Below are positions 26,271-27,929 of a DNA stretch of 27,929 nucleotides, piece after piece (the first letter of the stretch is position 1; each line of letters starts with the position of its first letter). The position numbers were made by a program, and so were the translations under genes. The notes beneath the pieces were generated by a model. It saw only the letters and a list, made by a program, of their open reading frames with translations. It made no database searches and was not told where the DNA came from. Source of the DNA: Tritrichomonas foetus (taxonomy: Eukaryota; Parabasalia; Tritrichomonadida; Tritrichomonadidae); the NCBI GenBank assembly GCA_001839685.1, contig MLAK01000510.1:15311-43239 (forward strand). The letters run 5' to 3'.

Positions 26271-27929
26271 GTTTGCCTTCTATTATTTTTAAAACACGTT
26301 GAAGTGAAAAAAAGTCTTGAATTGAAAACTAAACTGATCGAATTTAAATTTAAATTTTCTTGGTTTGATTTCATCGAATGTAATCGAAAAGTTCTTTTGA
26401 GAACTCAATATGTTTATTACAACAAGATTTGATCAACATTTTATAAATTACAAAAATAGTTAACGCAACAACACTTAACCTAAAACTTTTTGATAACCTC
26501 AAGAATAAGGTGAATTTTGATTGATTTCGAATAGGTGATATCAAATCACTCATCTGGCATTAGTATGTGATGCTAAACATGGTCATTAGAGGCTATAAAA
26601 TAAGGCTACAATTCCAAGCCTTGTTTTAGATCTCACATGTAATATTCTTGATTTGATTTGTTTTGAATTGAATCACATTTTTTATTCTACAGCTTGGAGT
26701 TAGTCAACAATCATTCCATTCTTGGTTTTTTGAAAACTTGTATCTTATCTCATTTTTATCCTGTTTCATCGAATTTTCAGGCATAATCCATAGTTTTTAA
26801 CATTGATGGACTAATTTAGGGATATATTTTATTCAAGTTGAATAATTGATTCTTATTTTGGAAAGAAGAAATTATAGAATTCATTTAGCATTCATTGTAA
26901 ATTAATAATTTTTATCTTTTTCTTTATTAGAAAGATAAGAAATCAAAATTATTTTCTTTTATCATTAAGGATAAACTCCGGTGAAGTGATGTGAAGAATC
27001 ATTCTTCAATGGATGACCTCGGGATCAAAAAGTTTGTTCATATTCTGAGCATTTGAATGATGTAAAATATTAGGGTCCCTTTCAGATTGACCTAAAGGTC
27101 AAAATGAATAAGATACAAATATCGAAAACAAAAGTATTGCAAAGCAATTAAACAAACAATCTAATAAAATCTTTTGAAGCAAACATAAAGCTTGACGCAA
27201 CTCATCTCATTTTCTCTTATCTAATTTCTGATTTCAGATTGATTCAAATGTTTTTTATCTTTCAGTAATTTTCCATAGTGCCCCTGGTTATACTTTATGG
27301 TTTTCTACTCCCTATATGGTTTTTCTCATACATTCAAATTTGCATCATTCATAAACATGTTTTCATCAAAGATCGTCCACCATATTTCACTAAGCCTTTG
27401 CCAAAATGACCTGGTTAACCATAAAAAGCTCCAAAATTCCCGGTTTGTTAACCAAATCGAACGATAGTAATTCTCGATTGAACCTCTCGATGGTTAACAA
27501 AAAAAAATCTAACTAAAGGTTAACCTAACCATTTGGTTGGTTTACCAAAAACCTTTCACCAACCGACCGATATATTTTTTGGTTAACCAAATTTAATAGA
27601 AAAATTAGCTACTCCATATTATTCCATTTTTTAAAGATGAACTTCAATTACAAGTCATGTATTACATTTAATTTAACGAAAAATAGTAAAATATATGAAA
27701 AATGGAAGAAGAAGTCGAATTTTGGCACTTTCAATCACCATTATTTTCCAATGATTTCGATATTACCAATCATTAACATTTCAATGATTGTTAAATAACA
27801 AAGAAAGAAAGTAATTAAACTCATTTCAATATTTATAAAAATTATAATTCATAATTAATTATTTTTAATATTCATCAATAGAATTCAAACTGATAGAACC
27901 AATTAAAAATTATTCTAAAGAATTTAATA
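26271..27929. other. Gene-free right end
   Basis: About 1.66 kb with no supportable gene or RNA gene. A 60-codon minus-strand ORF (26553-26371) has an ATG and a TCACAT initiator-like site nearby but no other support. The only clear structure is the GTTAAC cluster at 27414-27587. Confidence 0.5.
27414..27587. repeat. Cluster of GGTTAACC-like palindromes
   Basis: Five GTTAAC palindromes lie within 174 bp (27414, 27447, 27493, 27519 and 27582). Most are extended to GGTTAACC or TTGGTTAACCAA, with related TAACC/GGTT words between them. Elsewhere in the window GTTAAC occurs about once every 2-3 kb. The spacing is irregular, so this is not a simple tandem repeat. A protein-binding site array or part of a transposon end are possible readings. 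Confidence 0.5.

Noticed and set aside
26371..26553. 60-codon minus-strand ORF with ATG, a nearby TCACAT and a hydrophobic stretch
   Set aside because: Length and composition are compatible with chance, and one initiator-like word is weak evidence; transcript data would be needed.
1..27929. tRNA, rRNA or other structured RNA genes
   Set aside because: I scanned for tRNA B-box-like GTTCGA words and GC-rich stems. The hits lie inside Myb coding sequence or AT-rich DNA without a cloverleaf.

Overview
The window reads as nuclear DNA from a trichomonad-type protist (Parabasalia), most likely Tritrichomonas foetus or a close relative. This rests on composition and gene content, not on a database match. 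The DNA is very AT-rich, the genes are uninterrupted ORFs with no introns, spacing is compact to moderate, and promoters are short. The gene set is typical of that lineage: several Myb-family regulators with two or three repeats, long coiled-coil proteins, a divergent protein kinase, a Tvmar-like mariner transposon, and kinase debris between genes.

Layout, left to right. 1-1367 has no convincing gene. 1368-2663 encodes a protein with a sperm-tail PG-rich (STPGR-like) motif. 2766-3111 is a 19-bp minisatellite that contains an exact 19-bp Tn5 mosaic end, a library adapter left in the assembly. It runs into the 5' side of a coiled-coil gene (3192-4832). A decayed ORF follows (4978-5329, minus). 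Next come two convergent Myb genes (6405-7157 plus, 7363-8340 minus). Their 102-residue DNA-binding domains are identical, and almost identical at silent sites, while everything outside the domain is unrelated. 8341-12440 is mostly empty, with a kinase pseudogene at 10924-11282. A three-repeat Myb (12441-13493) and another coiled-coil gene (13815-15071) follow. A complete mariner element (15160-16449, D,D34D transposase) lies between the 3' ends of that gene and of a membrane-anchored GH31 alpha-glucosidase (16492-19308, minus). Then come a protein kinase (19525-20751, minus), a coiled-coil protein of about 990 residues (21829-24798, minus), and an acidic Ser/Glu/Asp-rich protein (25602-26270). 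The last 1.6 kb has no gene but holds a cluster of GTTAAC palindromes.

Nothing here forms an operon. The genes suggest cytoskeletal or flagellar structure (STPGR and coiled-coil proteins), transcriptional control (three Mybs), signalling (kinase) and glycan processing (GH31). The most interesting signals are the concerted evolution of the inverted Myb domain pair, and an AAACGT promoter-like element, sometimes in inverted pairs, upstream of host genes and of the mariner transposase. The GH31 enzyme, with its C-terminal membrane anchor and YDPI tail, is also worth a look. No wholly new multi-gene system is evident.
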